Shown here: piece after piece, positions 33,709-41,851 of the stretch
How the letters are laid out: every line of letters begins with the position of its first letter
How positions within the stretch are numbered: position 1 is the stretch's first letter
Assembly: GCF_039535095.1 (NCBI RefSeq)
Contig: NZ_BAAAWN010000001.1
Location: 682,001 to 746,000 of the forward strand
Origin: Arthrobacter ramosus
GTDB taxonomy: Bacteria > Actinomycetota > Actinomycetes > Actinomycetales > Micrococcaceae
Direction of reading: 5' to 3'
DNA: 64,000 nucleotides
Position numbers and translations under genes: made by a program
The notes under the pieces: generated by a model
What the model was told of the DNA's origin: nothing
Databases searched by the model: none
Seen by the model: only the letters and a program-made list of their open reading frames with translations

Positions 33709-35955
33709 ATGCCCGAAAACCTGAACGACCCGTTCGTCGCCGAGTCTGCCGAAGCAGCAGAGACCGCCGTCGAGATCGCCGAAACTGCCCCCGCCGCTGA
33801 GTTCATCGAGGCTGCAGCGCCCGCTGAGGCTCCGGCCCCGGTTGAGGCTCCTGTCTTTGCTGAGGCACCTGCCTTTGCTGAGGCACCTGCTGAGGCTGAG
33901 GCCCCGGCTGCGGCTCAGGCCGAATCACCCGCCGAGGAAGAGGAAGAGGGCATCCGCTTCGTCGACCTGGGAATCGACCCCCGCGTCCTGGCCGCACTGC
34001 AGGACGTGGGCTACGAGAAGCCGTCTCCGATCCAGGCAGCAACCATTCCGCTGCTGCTCGAAGGCCGCGACGTCGTTGGCCTCGCCCAGACCGGCACCGG
34101 TAAGACTGCAGCATTCGCAGTACCGGCTCTGTCCCGCCTGGCCGAACTCCACGACCTCAACGGCCCGTCCCGCAAGACCCAGGCCCTGGTTCTCGCTCCG
34201 ACCCGCGAGCTTGCGCTCCAGGTTGCCGAGGCCTTCACCTCGTATGCCAAGCACATCGATGACTTCACGGTTCTCCCTGTCTACGGTGGCTCCGCCTATG
34301 GTCCGCAGCTCGCTGGCCTGCGCCGCGGTGCACAGGTTGTTGTCGGTACCCCGGGCCGCGTCATCGACCACATCTCCAAGGGTTCACTGGACCTGTCCGA
34401 GCTGCAGTACCTCGTACTGGACGAAGCCGACGAGATGCTCCGCATGGGCTTCGCCGAGGACGTTGAGCAGATCTTCCAGCAGACCCCGGAAGACCGCCAG
34501 GTCGCGCTGTTCTCTGCCACCATGCCGAGCCAGATCCGCCGCATGTCCAAGCAGTACCTGAACAACCCGGCCGAGATCTCGGTCAAGTCCAAGACCACCA
34601 CCGGCGCCAACACCCGCCAGCGGTACCTGCAGGTCATGGGCCCGCACAAGCTCGATGCGCTGACCCGCATCCTCGAGGTGGAAGAGTTCGACGGCGTTAT
34701 CGCCTTCGTGCGCACCAAGATGGCCACCGAGGACCTCGCTGACAAGCTGAAGTCCCGCGGCTTCCAGGCCGCCGCGATCAACGGTGACATTCCGCAGCAG
34801 CAGCGCGAACGGACTGTCGACGCACTGAAGGAAGGGCGCATCGACATCCTGGTGGCCACCGACGTCGCGGCCCGTGGCCTTGACGTTGAGCGCATCAGCC
34901 ACGTGGTCAACTACGACATCCCGCACGACACCGAGTCCTACGTCCACCGCATCGGCCGTACCGGGCGTGCAGGCCGTAGCGGCGACGCCATCCTGTTCAT
35001 GACGCCGCGGGAGAAGTACCTGCTGCGTTCGATCGAGAAGGCCACCCGCCAGCCGGTTGAGCAGATGCACCTGCCCACCGCCGAGACGGTCAACACGTTG
35101 CGTCTGGGTAAGTTCGCGGACAAGATCACGGAGACCCTCGAGTCTGAGGACGTTGCCGCGTTCCGTGACTTGATCTCCTCCTACGAAGAAGAGCACAACG
35201 TTCCGGCTTCGGAGATCGCCGCTGCACTGGCCGTCATGGCACAGGGCGGCCAGCCGCTCCTGGTCAAGGAACTGCCGGCTGCACCGGAATTCCAGAAGCG
35301 CGAGCGCTCCAAGGACGGCTTCGGTTCACGTGGCCCGACCCGCACCCTGACCGAGGGCAACGCCACCTACCGGATCGCCGTCGGACGCCGCCAGCGCGTC
35401 ATGCCGGGTTCGATCGTTGGCGCCATTGCCAACGAAGGCGGCATCTCCTCGGCACAGATCGGCGGCATCGACATTCGCTCGGACCACTCCCTGGTGGAGC
35501 TTCCGGCGGACCTGAGCCCCGAGCAACTGCGTGCACTGTCCCGCACCCGGATCGGCGGCGAGCTGATCCACCTCGAGCTGGACAACGGTCGCAAGCCGGC
35601 CTCTGACCGGGGCGGCGAGCGCGGCGGTTACTCCGGTGGCAGCCGCGGCGGCGACCGTGGCGGATACTCCGGTGGAGACCGTGGCGGAAACTTCAAGGGT
35701 AACGGTGGCTTCAAGAAGGAGTTCCGTAAGACTGAAGGCGACCGCGGTGGTTACTCCGGTGGCGAGCGTTCTTCCGCTGACCGCGGCGGCTACTCCGGTG
35801 GCGAGCGTACCTCCGCTGACCGCGGCGGCCGTTCCTACAGCGAGCGCAGCAGCGCCGGTACGGGGACGGGCAGCTTCGGCGGCAACGGCGCACGCAAGCC
35901 GCGCACTGGCGGCGACGCAGGCAACCGCGATTTCAACCGCAAGGGTAAGTGGTAA
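33709..35955 (+). CDS. deaD: DEAD-box RNA helicase (DeaD/CsdA type)
   Basis: ATG 33709 (MPENLNDPFVAESAEAAE) follows GAGGAAA and gives 748 residues. Residues about 20-78 are a Pro/Ala/Glu-rich low-complexity arm. The helicase core has the Q motif, AQTGTGKT, PTRELALQ, the DEAD box in VLDEADEML, SATMPSQ and HRIGRTGRAGR. A DbpA-type RNA-binding domain follows (YRIAVGRRQRVMPGSIVGAIANEGGISS). The last 125 residues are an RGG/GGYSGG-rich tail. It unwinds structured RNA in ribosome assembly, mRNA decay and cold adaptation. A long leader precedes it. Confidence 0.95.
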   Translation: MPENLNDPFVAESAEAAETAVEIAETAPAAEFIEAAAPAEAPAPVEAPVFAEAPAFAEAPAEAEAPAAAQAESPAEEEEEGIRFVDLGIDPRVLAALQDVGYEKPSPIQAATIPLLLEGRDVVGLAQTGTGKTAAFAVPALSRLAELHDLNGPSRKTQALVLAPTRELALQVAEAFTSYAKHIDDFTVLPVYGGSAYGPQLAGLRRGAQVVVGTPGRVIDHISKGSLDLSELQYLVLDEADEMLRMGFAEDVEQIFQQTPEDRQVALFSATMPSQIRRMSKQYLNNPAEISVKSKTTTGANTRQRYLQVMGPHKLDALTRILEVEEFDGVIAFVRTKMATEDLADKLKSRGFQAAAINGDIPQQQRERTVDALKEGRIDILVATDVAARGLDVERISHVVNYDIPHDTESYVHRIGRTGRAGRSGDAILFMTPREKYLLRSIEKATRQPVEQMHLPTAETVNTLRLGKFADKITETLESEDVAAFRDLISSYEEEHNVPASEIAAALAVMAQGGQPLLVKELPAAPEFQKRERSKDGFGSRGPTRTLTEGNATYRIAVGRRQRVMPGSIVGAIANEGGISSAQIGGIDIRSDHSLVELPADLSPEQLRALSRTRIGGELIHLELDNGRKPASDRGGERGGYSGGSRGGDRGGYSGGDRGGNFKGNGGFKKEFRKTEGDRGGYSGGERSSADRGGYSGGERTSADRGGRSYSERSSAGTGTGSFGGNGARKPRTGGDAGNRDFNRKGKW

Positions 35956-35981
35956 ACAGGACTAGTTCCTGGGTTTTTGGT

Positions 35982-36009
35982 CAGAGGCCGGCTTTCGAGC
36001 CGGCCTCTG
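35982..36009 (+). terminator. Terminator after the DEAD-box helicase gene
   Basis: A 12-bp perfect stem (35982-35993 with 35998-36009) is capped by a stable TTCG tetraloop. Few T residues follow, but the stem position 27 bases after the stop supports termination or mRNA protection. Confidence 0.8.
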
Positions 36010-36314
36010 GCTGTTAAACGGCGGCCTAGGTTTATCGGTGGCCACAGGCACCGCGCCTAGGCTGTACCGTTTTCCCCATGTTTGCTGGCCCAAAGGCCCA
36101 TGAATGACGGACTCGCCGCGTCGGAAACGCTTTCCCAAACCAAAGAAGGGGAAGACGGTGCGGGCCCACCCTGAACCCAAGCCGGCGGGAACGTGAATTT
36201 CTGCTCCAGGAACAGCGCGGCCTTTGAGAGGTGGGGCTGGATGCGTAGGATCGGTCTTGCTACGGACGCCGGGGCTTCGGGCGTTGGTTGACCACGGGTG
36301 TGGAAGGTAGGTTC
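36010..36314. other. Non-coding stretch before the LysM gene
   Basis: I see no gene, repeat or clear hairpin here. The GGAAGGTAGG just before 36315 is the ribosome site of the LysM gene, and its promoter should lie in this stretch. Confidence 0.4.
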
Positions 36315-36677
36315 ATGGGATTCCTCGATGGATTGAAGAAGAACCTCGGTTTCGACAGGTCCGAGCGGAAGGCGGCTGGACGGGCCTCGGAGGCCCCGCA
36401 GGGGGCCGCTGAAGCCTCAACGGGGGAGACGGTCCAAAGTGCCGGGCCGGACCCGTCAGCGGAAGCTCTCGCGGTCCCGGGCGCTGGGGTGTCCGACGGC
36501 GATGCTCCCGCCGCCAGCGCAGCGCAGGTCGCCGAAGTCGTAGTGGAGGCAGACGATACCCTGAGCGGCATCGCCTTGCAGTTCGGCGTTGACTTGGATG
36601 CCCTGATCGCAGCGAACGCGGATACCGTGCCCAACCCGGACCACATCTACCCGGGCCAAGTGCTCCGCCTGCCCTAG
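36315..36677 (+). CDS. Small LysM domain protein
   Basis: ATG 36315 (MGFLDGLKKNLGFDRSERKA) gives 120 residues. A basic N-terminus and a Pro/Ala/Gly-rich linker lead to one C-terminal LysM module (EADDTLSGIALQFGVDLDALIAANADTVPNPDHIYPGQVLRLP). No signal peptide is seen, so unlike most LysM proteins it may stay in the cytoplasm; it has the YgaU/BON-LysM style. Its role is unknown. Confidence 0.85.
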   Translation: MGFLDGLKKNLGFDRSERKAAGRASEAPQGAAEASTGETVQSAGPDPSAEALAVPGAGVSDGDAPAASAAQVAEVVVEADDTLSGIALQFGVDLDALIAANADTVPNPDHIYPGQVLRLP

Positions 36678-36709
36678 GGACCTGCTTCGCAGGACGATTG
36701 GGTCCGCCG

Positions 36710-36994
36710 CTAGATGGTGCTAGTTACCTCGTAGTGCTTGACGGATACGATTGTGGTGTTCGAAGGCTGTGTGGCGTCGGCACGGAGCCGGTTGGCTGCC
36801 TCGACGCTGCTTTCTATCGCTTCCTTAGTGTCCCAAAGCGTGATGCTCATGCCTGTCCCGGAGTCCGCGTCCAACAAGAAATACGCCCCTGTCAGTCCTG
36901 CGAGTTGCTTTACGCCTTCGATGGCGTCATCGAACCCCTTGCGAAGTGCTTCCCCATCGCCGTCGAAGGAGTAGTTGCTTACCCTTGCATACAT
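36710..36994 (-). CDS. Putative dimeric alpha-beta barrel (ABM-like) protein
   Basis: ATG 36994 follows AGGAAGG at six bases. The 94 residues (MYARVSNYSFDGDGEALRKGFDDAIEGVKQLAGLTGAYFLLDADSG…) have the beta-alpha-beta pattern of small stress-response or monooxygenase-like barrels. The phrase SITLWDTKEAIESSVEAANRLRAD matches proteins annotated as hypothetical ABM-like. No catalytic residue can be named. It converges with the LysM gene. Confidence 0.75.
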   Translation of the reverse strand: MYARVSNYSFDGDGEALRKGFDDAIEGVKQLAGLTGAYFLLDADSGTGMSITLWDTKEAIESSVEAANRLRADATQPSNTTIVSVKHYEVTSTI

Positions 36995-37118
36995 GGTAGA
37001 ACCTTCCTGAGGCCACCCCCGTTCCAATGTACGCGCGACGGTGTTGGCTGGGAAGAGCATCAGGGAGAGGGCCTTTGCAAATTGTGTCGGCGCCGTTTTT
37101 CCCTGTCCCGCAGCCGAT

Positions 37119-37147
37119 TTGTGGCCTGAGAAATCGTCCGGTAGAGT
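37119..37147 (+). promoter_or_regulatory. Promoter of tRNA-Thr
   Basis: TTGTGG (37119-37124), a 17-base spacer and TAGAGT (37142-37147) form a vegetative-type promoter. The -10 element ends 11 bases before the tRNA 5' end. Confidence 0.6.
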
Positions 37148-37158
37148 ATTTACTCGTT

Positions 37159-37230
37159 GCCCCCCTAGCTCAGTGGTAGAGCGCGTTCTTGGTAAGAACG
37201 AGGTCACCGGATCGATTCCGGTGGGGGGCT
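37159..37230 (+). tRNA. tRNA-Thr (anticodon GGT)
   Basis: The acceptor stem is GCCCCCC with GGGGGGC. The anticodon stem CGTTC/GAACG encloses the loop TTGGTAA with anticodon GGT. D and T arms are normal, and CCA is not encoded. The length is 72 bases. Confidence 0.95.
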
Positions 37231-37292
37231 CTGAATGAGGGCCTGTGTCAAGGCGGTTTTTGACCGGCTTGGCACAGGTTTTTCTCATTCGT

Positions 37293-37366
37293 GGCGGTGT
37301 AGCTCAGTTGGTTAGAGCGCACGACTCATAATCGTGAGGTCGGGAGATCGAGCCTCCCCACCGCTA
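37293..37366 (+). tRNA. tRNA-Met (anticodon CAT, elongator type)
   Basis: The loop CTCATAA carries CAT between stems CACGA/TCGTG. The absence of three G-C pairs at the base of the anticodon stem rules out initiator tRNA. A CAT anticodon could also belong to lysidine-modified tRNA-Ile, but the body matches elongator Met. It lies 62 bases after tRNA-Thr. Confidence 0.9.
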
Positions 37367-37371
37367 CTCCG

Positions 37372-37401
37372 AAAGTCCCCGTTACGGCGGGGACTTTTTC
37401 G
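37372..37401 (+). terminator. Intrinsic terminator after tRNA-Met
   Basis: AAAGTCCCCG (37372-37381) pairs with CGGGGACTTT (37388-37397), and further T residues follow. Confidence 0.9.
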
Positions 37402-37536
37402 TTTCCGGAGCAGTCTTCTGGATGCCGGGTGTAGCTACTCCTGTAACTACACGCCACATGCGGTCACCGAACGGCAGCCAGAGACGCAAAGCGCCAGGCG
37501 CTCGGCTCAAACCATGGTTCAAGTAGTGTCAGGGGC

Positions 37537-37890
37537 ATGCTGACAGAACTAATTTCCGACCCCTTCCTATGGATGTCACATCACCAATGGGGCGACCTTT
37601 TGGCCGGGATCTTGGGGGCTATTTCCAGTGGACTGATCGCTGTCTGGGTTCTGAGGCGCACACTGAAGACGCAGCGAAACCAATTTCGCGCTCACCTCAC
37701 TGCTCAGTCTGAAGGACTCGACGCGCAGCTTAAGGCCCAAGCGGAAGCCTTCGGCAGCTGGCTGCCAAGCAGATGGCCTTTGGGAGCAGTCAGCGCGACA
37801 GGCGGCGCTCACGTCCAAGGAGCACGAACTAGCGGTCCGCGCTGAGCTGATCGCTTCCATCCAGGAGCTCATGAACGCGAACGGAGAAAG
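37537..37890 (+). pseudogene. Frameshifted remnant of a membrane/coiled-coil protein
   Basis: From ATG 37537 the frame encodes one membrane helix (GDLLAGILGAISSGLIAVWVL) and the start of a coiled coil (QRNQFRAHLTAQSEGLDAQLKAQAEA). At about 37750 the sensible continuation moves to other frames: LRQLAAKQMAF in one, then ARQAALTSKEHELAVRAELIASIQELM in another up to about 37880. These helical blocks look like one protein damaged by at least two frameshifts. It sits just after tRNA-Met and runs into the SRAP fragment. No family is recognised. Confidence 0.55.
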
Positions 37891-37938
37891 CAAACCACGG
37901 CGCCTTTCTTTCTGCAATCGCATCTCAACCGGACTTGA

Positions 37939-38265
37939 GAAGTTGCGATTCGAGCTGCAAGGGCATTATTCGAGAACCGGCCGGATCCCGCACTGCCTGA
38001 GGGTCACCCTGACAAGTGGTTGCGGACGGCCACGATCATCACGACGGCGGCCTCAGACGCACTGGGCCACATCCACGACCGCACACCGCTGATCGTGCCG
38101 CCCAACATGTTCTCGGACTGGCTCGACCCTGAAATGACGTCCGAGGCTGGCGTTCGCGCCCTGCTCGATTCCATGCCCGAACCTCATCTCGTGCCCCGAG
38201 TGGTGAGCGCCAAGGTCAACTACGCGCGGAACAAAGGACCCGCGCTTATCCAGCCGGCCGCCTGA
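37939..38265 (+). pseudogene. C-terminal fragment of an SOS response-associated peptidase (SRAP/YedK)
   Basis: After a stop at 37936 the frame reads …ALFENRPDPALPEGHPDKWLRTATIITTAASDALGHIHDRTPLIVPPNMFSDWLDP…PEPHLVPRVVSAKVNYARNKGP. This is the last third of the SRAP (HMCES/YedK) domain, including the His of GHIHDRTP. The catalytic Cys2 half is missing. SRAP proteins cap abasic sites in single-stranded DNA, and this copy cannot do so. Fragmentation next to a tRNA gene suggests leftovers of an integrated element. Confidence 0.75.
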
Positions 38266-38455
38266 ACCCGCTGCCTGTGCTCATTGTCTCAGGTATCGGA
38301 TTTTCCTCCTTGGCACGCGCGCAAAGAACCCTCAACGTTCGAGAGTTCTCGCTAGTTCCGACACGCCGTACCGAAATTTCATCTGCAGTACAACTTGACG
38401 GATGGCTTGGACCCCTACGATGAAGCGTCATCACTCGTCTATTTAGGAGATCCAT

Positions 38456-38929
38456 TTGTCGTACCAGCAGCAACAGACCACCCAGTTTGGCAGCGCCGTC
38501 CCGCTTTGGGCCCCCTATTACGGCGCGCCCATCGGCGAGGCCGCACGCCGGTTCTTCAAGAAGTACGCCACCTTCACCGGCCGGGCCAGCCGCAGCGAAT
38601 ACTGGTGGTGGACCCTCATCTCCGTCGTCGTGAGCATCGTCCTGAACATCATCATGTCCGTGGCAGGCTCCGCTGGCGCGACCGTCAGTGACTCCGGGGC
38701 CATGGTTCCGGGTCCTGGCATGATCGTCGGCGTCATTCTCCTGGTCATCTGGGGCCTGGCAGTCATCGTCCCGTCCCTCGCCCTCGTCGTCCGTCGCCTG
38801 CACGATGCAAACTTCAGCGGCTGGATGATCCTCATCGGGCTCGTTCCGTTCCTCGGCAGCCTGGCGCTGTTGATCTTCATGTTCCTTCCGCCCAAGCCCG
38901 AGGGCCAGCGATTCGACGTCCCCGCCTAA
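38456..38929 (+). CDS. DUF805 membrane protein
   Basis: TTG 38456 follows AGGAG at seven bases and gives 157 residues. The DUF805 signature is clear: RFFKKYATFTGRASRSEYWWWTLI, then VVRRLHDANFSGWMILIGLVPFLG. Four membrane helices are predicted. The family is widespread in bacteria, with no established function. A terminator follows. It is intact, unlike the fragments on its left. Confidence 0.9.
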   Translation: MSYQQQQTTQFGSAVPLWAPYYGAPIGEAARRFFKKYATFTGRASRSEYWWWTLISVVVSIVLNIIMSVAGSAGATVSDSGAMVPGPGMIVGVILLVIWGLAVIVPSLALVVRRLHDANFSGWMILIGLVPFLGSLALLIFMFLPPKPEGQRFDVPA

Positions 38930-38942
38930 GTCCACATCAGAG

Positions 38943-38989
38943 GACACTCTGAAGGGCCGCCGGCGTCATGCCTGTGGCCCTTCAGTGTC
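38943..38989 (+). terminator. Terminator after the DUF805 gene
   Basis: GACACTCTGAAGGGCC (38943-38958) pairs with GGCCCTTCAGTGTC (38976-38989), with one bulge. It begins 14 bases after the stop codon. Confidence 0.75.
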
Positions 38990-39560
38990 TGTCCCGGATT
39001 GCCACGCGTCGCAGTGACAAGGTCCACGCCGCTACTGGCCACGCTGCCCGGACGATGGGTGGCTCGGCCCATTCTGTCGTGTAGAGAGGACTGAGCATGT
39101 CTATTAGTGTTCGGTTGCAATCGTCGACAGTTGCATTTGTCTAGACCTCGCAATCAGCCCCCATTCCTTGGCCCGCGGCGCGAGCTTGAATCAGGGCGCG
39201 CCAAGCGCGACCCCGCAGTTGACGTCGACGTGCGCGATCTCCTGCATGCGGCGCATCACTGCCAGGTTTATGTCGGAAAGTGGTGTTATTCATTGTGGCG
39301 TTATTCCTCACGATCAGGGCAGAGGTGCGCCGGCAGGCAACATCTCGTTTACGGCGCGCCGCTATACCATGTGACCCCAACCTGATTGCGCAGGACACGC
39401 TCTTCTTCGAATATATATTCGATTCCAAGTCTAGTGTCGGCCACCGACAGGACCGGGACTCCACCATGTTGCATCTGATTGCGCCGAATAGTCTGTCCTT
39501 ACTGGTTCGCCTGTGTTTGAGTACTGCTAATTGAGGTCCAGAGCGATTGGGATCGTTGGC
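38990..39560. other. Stretch without a recognisable gene; possible decayed coding remnants
   Basis: Short frames on both strands resemble no family. One plus-strand frame (39280-39534, about 84 codons) begins with a hydrophobic run VLFIVALFLTI and ends TGA overlapping a TTG of the next frame. No good ribosome site supports it. Base composition between about 39270 and 39530 is visibly less GC-rich than in neighbouring genes, which fits foreign or decaying DNA. Confidence 0.35.
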
Positions 39561-39908
39561 ATGCGCGCAAACGAGCAAAATCTAAATCCGGCGCCGCGGG
39601 GTCGGTTGGAGAAAGCCTATGAGTCCAACATCGGGATCCTCCCGGCGATCGTTATCTTCGTTGTGGGGTTCTTTCCGCTTCGGCAGGTTCTGGGATTCTG
39701 GGCGGCCATCGCCATTGTGTTCCTGTTGGGCATTGCGTCGATGCGAATCATCGGACTGCTTGTCGCGCCTTCGATAAGACGGCGCACGGCTTTGGATGCC
39801 GACCAAGGCCTCTTCGAATGTCAGCTCCGCGAGAAGGACTCGAAGTCCGCCCCTGGTTCTGATCGAAGCCCGCAAGTCTGCTGGGCACTTGCCGTAAAGA
39901 TTTCGTAA
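39531..39908 (+). CDS. Hypothetical small membrane protein
   Basis: The frame starts at TTG 39531 or more likely ATG 39561 (MRANEQNLNPAPRGRLEKAYESN). Two adjacent hydrophobic segments (ILPAIVIFVVGFFPL and FWAAIAIVFLLGIASMRIIGLLV) suggest a helical hairpin in the membrane, followed by a basic tail. No ribosome site stands out and no family is recognised, so it may be a real orphan or part of the decayed patch. Confidence 0.4.
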   Translation: MRSRAIGIVGMRANEQNLNPAPRGRLEKAYESNIGILPAIVIFVVGFFPLRQVLGFWAAIAIVFLLGIASMRIIGLLVAPSIRRRTALDADQGLFECQLREKDSKSAPGSDRSPQVCWALAVKIS

Positions 39909-39960
39909 AGATCCTGCCGAATAGCTGAGAGCGCGCGCAACCTGCCGATAGCTTTTAGAG

Positions 39961-40002
39961 GCGCCGCCACTTGGGCGTCCCCCAATCCTCAGGTGGCGGC
40001 GC
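39961..40002 (+). terminator. Hairpin downstream of the 39.5-kb frame
   Basis: GCGCCGCCAC (39961-39970) pairs with GTGGCGGCGC (39993-40002), with TTCTC following. It supports transcription of the preceding hypothetical gene. Confidence 0.6.
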
Positions 40003-40199
40003 TTCTCGAAGTTGGCCACTTCCTTAGAGGACAAACAGATTCTTGCATAAGCATTTGACGCTCGAGCGGGCAGTCTTAGTTGAATCTTGATCTTTTCTTA
40101 GTGTTTCCTTGAGGTTCACCCTGTAATGGGCCGTTTTCGTCTGTAGGCTATCTCCAGCTACGATCAGGAGGTTGTCCGGACCGAAAGGCATCCCTGCTC

Positions 40200-40403
40200 G
40201 TGGATTTTGGCCGCTATCTCATTGACCTTATGGTCTTCGTTGGCATCACCGTTGTGCTGATGTGTTCTTTCCACCTCCTCGTGCTGTGGCACAAGAAGCG
40301 GAAGTACACGAAGTTGTCGCGCCCTGAGAGACAGTCACTGCCGGGTCGCGATCCCCAGGCGGGCTCGGGGCGGATGATTGTCACCGGCGTCCAAAGGCCA
40401 TGA
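40200..40403 (+). CDS. Hypothetical single-helix membrane protein
   Basis: GTG 40200 (MDFGRYLIDLMVFVGITVVLMCSFHLLVLWHKKRK…) has an AAAGG 11 bases upstream and encodes 67 residues. One membrane helix is followed by a basic cytoplasmic tail. No family is recognised. A tail-to-tail minus-strand frame at 40381-40467 (MDGQQWIWVATVLVVAAVVAIVMAFGRR from TTG) also looks like a tiny membrane peptide but lacks firm support. Confidence 0.4.
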   Translation: MDFGRYLIDLMVFVGITVVLMCSFHLLVLWHKKRKYTKLSRPERQSLPGRDPQAGSGRMIVTGVQRP

Positions 40404-40533
40404 CAATGGCAACTACCGCCGCGACGACCAGCACCGTCGCAACCCAGATCCATTGTTGTCCGTCCAAGTCCGCCCCGCTCTCAGGTCTTGGTCCAGTCTC
40501 CCAAAATCGAGGGTATTGGGCGAGGGCCTCCCG

Positions 40534-40620
40534 TCCTGACCTTCTTTGAAAAGCGATGGCACGCAACACGCCGGCGACATGCCGCTGACGGGGCCTTCCC
40601 GGATTCAAAGAGGGTCAGGA
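40534..40620. repeat. Inverted repeat, palindrome family 2, copy 2
   Basis: Arms 40534-40550 and 40604-40620 match at 16 of 17 positions (TCCTGACC-TTCTTTGAA type) with a 53-base spacer. The left arm and the following AGCGATG resemble the repeat after metB at 27129. It lies downstream of the LysM wall-protein gene. Confidence 0.65.
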
Positions 40621-40655
40621 TGGTCGCTGGCACAAACCTCGCCGCGGGACCGCCC

Positions 40656-41642
40656 TTAGTTCAGTGCGATGACGAGCATCTGGTTGGTGCCCGGGATGCA
40701 CGTCTGTAGAATCGCTCGCGGGAATCCGCCGAATACCGCTGCGACGTTGTTGGTGGTCCCGCCTTGGGGCACCTGGCCGCGTGCGGTCACGGTGTACGTG
40801 CCGTAACCGGGGATGCTCACGGTCTCGCCGACGCCGATGCCCGAGAATCGGGCCCACCCGCCGCAGAAATCATGTTCGGTAATGAACAGCGCGTAGGCGT
40901 CCGTGGGGGTGAAGTGGATCGGGCCAATGCAACTGTCCACGGCGGCCTGGCCACCTGAACCCGCAACATAGATGGTCCGCACCGCCGGAGCGGGGGCAGG
41001 TGCAGGCGCTGGCGCCGGAGCAGGTGCAGGCGCTGGCGCCGGAGCGGGGGCCGGTGCAGGCGCAGGGGCGGGGGCCGCGGCAACCGGCGGCCCTGTCAGC
41101 TTTAGCACCTGGCCGGGCACGATGACGGAATAGGCGCTGAGCCCATTGGCCGCCAGCATCCCATTGACGTCGACGCCGAACCTGGCGGCAATCGAGCCAA
41201 CGGTGTCGCCGCTGACCACCGTGTAGGCGTTCGTGTCAGGCGCAGGAGCAGGAGCAGGAGCAGGAGCGGGTGGAGCTGCGACTGCGGCCGCCGCCGCTGC
41301 GGGAGCTGACGGCGCGACGGCGGCCGGTGCCTGCGTCTGTACTGGCGCCTGTGTGGCTCCCGGCGTGGGACTGGCAGCCGGCGTCGGACTGGCTGCGGCC
41401 GGCGAAGGCGCGGCAATACCGGCTCCCGAACCGAGCTGCGGGGCAATTGCGGCGCTCGTGCCTGCCGGCGCAAGTACCTGTGAGTAGTTCTGCATCGTCA
41501 CGGCGCCAATGGCGACCACTGCCACGATTGCCCAGGTGGCTATTGATGCCTTGTACCTGGCGAGTGTTCTTACCCCCGCGGATATCAGGGCGAGGACGTT
41601 GCCTCCGCCGATCCCGCTGTGCCTGTACTCCTGCTGATACAT
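40656..41642 (-). CDS. Membrane-anchored LysM protein with proline-alanine stalk and sortase-like C-terminal domain
   Basis: The 328-residue protein has an N-terminal membrane helix (about residues 38-52) and a Pro/Ala-rich linker. One LysM module follows (AYTVVSGDTVGSIAARFGVDVNGMLAANGLSAYSVIVPGQVLKL, about 138-182), then a pure (AP)n stalk of about 35 residues. A 109-residue C-terminal domain completes it. That domain has ITEHDFCGGWARF (His257), IPGYGTYTVTARG and LQTCIPG (Cys315), an order that recalls sortases. The Arg expected after the Cys is missing because the chain ends at residue 328. It probably binds peptidoglycan; enzymatic activity is uncertain. Confidence 0.75.
   Translation of the reverse strand: MYQQEYRHSGIGGGNVLALISAGVRTLARYKASIATWAIVAVVAIGAVTMQNYSQVLAPAGTSAAIAPQLGSGAGIAAPSPAAASPTPAASPTPGATQAPVQTQAPAAVAPSAPAAAAAAVAAPPAPAPAPAPAPDTNAYTVVSGDTVGSIAARFGVDVNGMLAANGLSAYSVIVPGQVLKLTGPPVAAAPAPAPAPAPAPAPAPAPAPAPAPAPAPAPAVRTIYVAGSGGQAAVDSCIGPIHFTPTDAYALFITEHDFCGGWARFSGIGVGETVSIPGYGTYTVTARGQVPQGGTTNNVAAVFGGFPRAILQTCIPGTNQMLVIALN
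40990..41075. repeat. Tandem repeat encoding the Ala-Pro stalk
   Basis: A unit close to GCAGGTGCAGGCGCTGGCGC with CGGA recurs about every 30 bases inside the LysM gene and encodes the (AP)n stalk. Such repeats can change in number by slippage, which would alter stalk length. Confidence 0.7.
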
Positions 41643-41781
41643 GTCGGATCCCCGTAATTAATCGTTTCTGGGGCCGGTCGGTTGGCTGGCCCGGAAGGTG
41701 ATACGCAGGCGCAGGGGATGGCGCTTGTTGAGACCCTTTTGCTTAAATGCGCAGCACTGAGGAATCCCTCGATCCATCTAC

Positions 41782-41851
41782 TTTGATAAATCCATCAAAG
41801 GGATGTACGAACCCGTTTTGATAAATCCATCAGTGAGATTTACGAAAGAGA
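41782..41851. promoter_or_regulatory. 35-bp direct repeats upstream of the LysM gene
   Basis: TTTGATAAATCCATCA (41782-41797) recurs exactly at 41817-41832. The following GAT.TACGAA is also shared, which makes a 35-bp period. The first copy has partial dyad symmetry (TTTGAT … ATCAAA). It lies 140-210 bp upstream of the LysM start on the minus strand and is a likely tandem operator. Confidence 0.5.

Noticed and set aside
37293..37366. Initiator tRNA-Met
   Set aside because: The anticodon stem lacks the three consecutive G-C pairs needed for initiator function.
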